A program made the translations under genes and the position numbers. A stretch of 64,000 nucleotides of DNA. Source: Cedecea neteri. Its GTDB lineage: Bacteria; Pseudomonadota; Gammaproteobacteria; Enterobacterales; Enterobacteriaceae. The stretch covers positions 3,720,001 through 3,784,000 of the forward strand of contig NZ_CP009458.1 in assembly GCF_000758305.1 (NCBI RefSeq). The letters run 5' to 3'. Of the stretch, positions 62,461 to 64,000 are shown piece after piece (the stretch's first letter is position 1; each line of letters opens with the position of its first letter). The notes beneath the pieces are model-generated. The model ran no database searches. It was not told the origin of the DNA and worked only from the letters and a program-made list of their open reading frames with translations.

Positions 62461-62587
62461 AACATCTCCAGCATTATCCAATAACATCCCATGAAAAGGT
62501 AAACTAAACCAATAGGTTTTGTTTACACCTATAGTTCACACTTTCGGCATCTCTTAATTTTTTATATATGAAGCCTATTAATTTCTG

Positions 62588-63079
62588 CTATTTCCTTTCC
62601 TCGTCAACCATACTTACCTCTTGCTTCCTGTTATCAAATAAATTTTTCCAAGCAGCCGGGTCAGCCTTTTTCAACATCTCAGCATAACTACCCATGGGAT
62701 CGCTCCTGAATTTCATGCTATCAATATTATTCCTTAGTTTCATATGCTGCCACAAATTAGAGGTTCGTCTGTCGAAACCGGTATCTTCCCGCTTCCTCAG
62801 CTCACCTGTGCCGGTTGCTGAGATAAGATAGCCGTCAATGCGCAAATGCTTACCATGTAGCTTCCGTTGGTACCAGATGCGCAACGGTAAATCGCGACGG
62901 GCAACGAATGTCCCGCCCTGCAATGGGGTGTATTCCTGCCAGTCTCCAGCATCCGCAGCGCGGTGCAACTAGGCAAAAAGCGGGTTTATCTTGTCGGCCT
63001 GTTCCTGATTGCGGAACCGGCGTAGCTCACGCCAGACGGATACCGGCGCGCCACCCAAAAACTGAAACTGACGAATTCC
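62588..63079 (-). pseudogene. P2-like replication endonuclease (gpA-like), C-terminal fragment with an internal stop
   Basis: The downstream frame (from 62968) gives HRAADAGDWQEYTPLQGGTF and VARRDLPLRIWYQRK, typical of the gpA C-terminal region. Reading upstream in the same frame through a TAG at 62969-62971 gives RQFQFLGGAPVSVWRELRRF, RNQEQADKINPLFA, also gpA-like. The catalytic tyrosine domain is absent. It points toward cos, convergent with the portal gene, as in P2. Confidence 0.8.
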
Positions 63080-63243
63080 CCAGCAATATGCTCACCTGGC
63101 TCCCAATAACTTAAATGATGTGATGTTGCGTAACTTGCTTAGTGGCGACATGTGCATGGCATTTACTTCAACTGGTTATACCCATAAATGAAGTGACCCC
63201 ATGATATATAGTGAAACATCGCTTATAGCATGGGGCTACGAAT

Positions 63244-63264
63244 ACCGGTCTCCCGGTTTTTTTT
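63244..63264 (+). terminator. Hairpin next to tyrR
   Basis: ACCGG / CCGGT with a TCTC loop and eight T on the plus strand. It abuts the tyrR stop. It may be the outer terminator of the original tpx-tyrR convergent junction, now cut off from tpx by phage DNA. Confidence 0.6.
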
Positions 63265-63268
63265 ATGT

Positions 63269-64000
63269 TTACTCTTCGCCCTTCTTCTGGCTTAGTCCGT
63301 ACTCGCGCAGCTTGTTGGCGATCGCGGTATGGGAAACGCCCAGCCGTTTAGCCAGCTTACGCGTACTTGGATAACTGCGGTACAGCTGTGTTAACACGGA
63401 ACGCTCAAAGCGGCTGGTGATATCGTCCAGCGAGCCTTCCATTGCCTCTTCCCCCACGGCCAGGCTGGCCGAATCGAAGTCCGGCAGCAGGATGTCCTGC
63501 GGACGCAGCTCGTAGCCTTCCAACTGGGTTAAAGCACGGTAAATGGCGTTTTTCAGCTGACGCACGTTGCCCGGCCAGCCGTAGCGGGTCAGCACGCTGC
63601 TTAAATCGTGAGACAGCTTAGGCCGCGGTACGCCCTGCTCGTCGGCAAAGCGCGCCACAAACAGTTCCGTCAGCGGCATGATGTCCTGCGGGCGATCGCG
63701 CAGCGGCGGCAGGTTCAGGGTCAGGACGTTGAGGCGATAATAGAGATCCTCGCGGAACTCGCCTTTCTGCACCAGCTCCACCAAATTTTTTTGCGTCGCG
63801 CAAATCACGCGGACATCAACATGTACTTCGTGTTCTTCGCCTACGCGACGGAAAGTGCCGTCGTTCAGGAAGCGCAGCAGTTTAGTCTGCATACGCGGCG
63901 ACATTTCACCGATTTCGTCCAACAGCACCGACCCGCCGTTGGCCTGCTCAAAGAAGCCTTTTTTACCTTCGACAGCGTTGGCATAAGCCCCGGCCGCGTG
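63269..64000 (-). CDS. tyrR: Transcriptional regulator TyrR, C-terminal part
   Basis: The gene runs off the right edge; about 243 C-terminal residues are present. They include the central AAA+ domain (SVLLDEIGEMSPRMQTKLLR, then RLNVLTLNLPPLRDRPQDI and YGWPGNVRQLKNAIYRAL) and the C-terminal Fis-like helix-turn-helix (STRKLAKRLGVSHTAIANKL). TyrR controls aromatic amino-acid synthesis and transport. The tpx/tyrR neighbourhood matches E. coli. Confidence 0.96.
   Translation of the reverse strand, partial: HAAGAYANAVEGKKGFFEQANGGSVLLDEIGEMSPRMQTKLLRFLNDGTFRRVGEEHEVHVDVRVICATQKNLVELVQKGEFREDLYYRLNVLTLNLPPLRDRPQDIMPLTELFVARFADEQGVPRPKLSHDLSSVLTRYGWPGNVRQLKNAIYRALTQLEGYELRPQDILLPDFDSASLAVGEEAMEGSLDDITSRFERSVLTQLYRSYPSTRKLAKRLGVSHTAIANKLREYGLSQKKGEE

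Overview
The window is chromosomal DNA from a member of the Enterobacteriaceae. Evidence is protein-level similarity and gene content recalled from Escherichia/Salmonella: dbpA, yneE, ttcA, zntB, ybiI, mppA, mpaA, ycjG, tpx and tyrR, plus srfABC, umuDC and ydcY. The species cannot be fixed from the sequence alone. Most of the window is GC-rich; the phage-borne gene at 59.7-62.5 kb and the small gene at 10 kb are strikingly AT-rich. No rRNA, tRNA or CRISPR array was seen.

Layout. 1-7.9 kb: a minus-strand urea-nitrogen block (allophanate hydrolase, urea carboxylase, a GntR/FCD regulator, the start of a urea-transporter binding protein) with a textbook sigma-54 promoter in front, preceded by ydcY and a dehydrogenase. 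8-16 kb: a DppA-like binding protein, a frameshifted YopT-type cysteine protease, an MFS transporter divergent from an Lrp-type regulator, a MarR/HlyD/DUF2955 efflux operon and a flavodoxin-like protein. 16.2-22.7 kb: srfABC. 23.2-24.8 kb: two tandem secreted pilin-like proteins. 25-34 kb: an ABC-F ATPase behind a leader peptide and attenuator-like hairpins, a hydrolase with a LexA box, a phytase-like esterase, a chemoreceptor with a FliA promoter, yneE and dbpA. 35.6-44.8 kb: a catabolic island built round a ureohydrolase, a 2-oxoglutarate/Fe(II)-type oxygenase, an amino-acid ABC transporter, an aldolase and two dehydrogenases, with a divergent LysR regulator. 44.8-46.5 kb: umuDC under a LexA box. 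46.7-58.6 kb: mostly core genes (ttcA, zntB, a diguanylate cyclase, ybiI, mppA, mpaA, ycjG, tpx).

Between tpx and tyrR (58.6-63.2 kb) lies the remnant of a P2-like prophage. Only the decayed portal gene (gpQ-like), a cos-like sequence and the decayed 3' end of the replication gene (gpA-like) survive. An apparently intact AT-rich gene for a 924-residue protein with N-terminal membrane segments sits between gpA and cos. This is the place where P2 itself carries old and tin and where P2-like phages carry exchangeable anti-phage genes, so the protein is the best candidate here for an undescribed system.

A family of roughly 100-135 bp intergenic elements with inverted CCCTCACCC / GGGTGAGGG ends recurs at least four times in full and twice as degenerate or partial copies.
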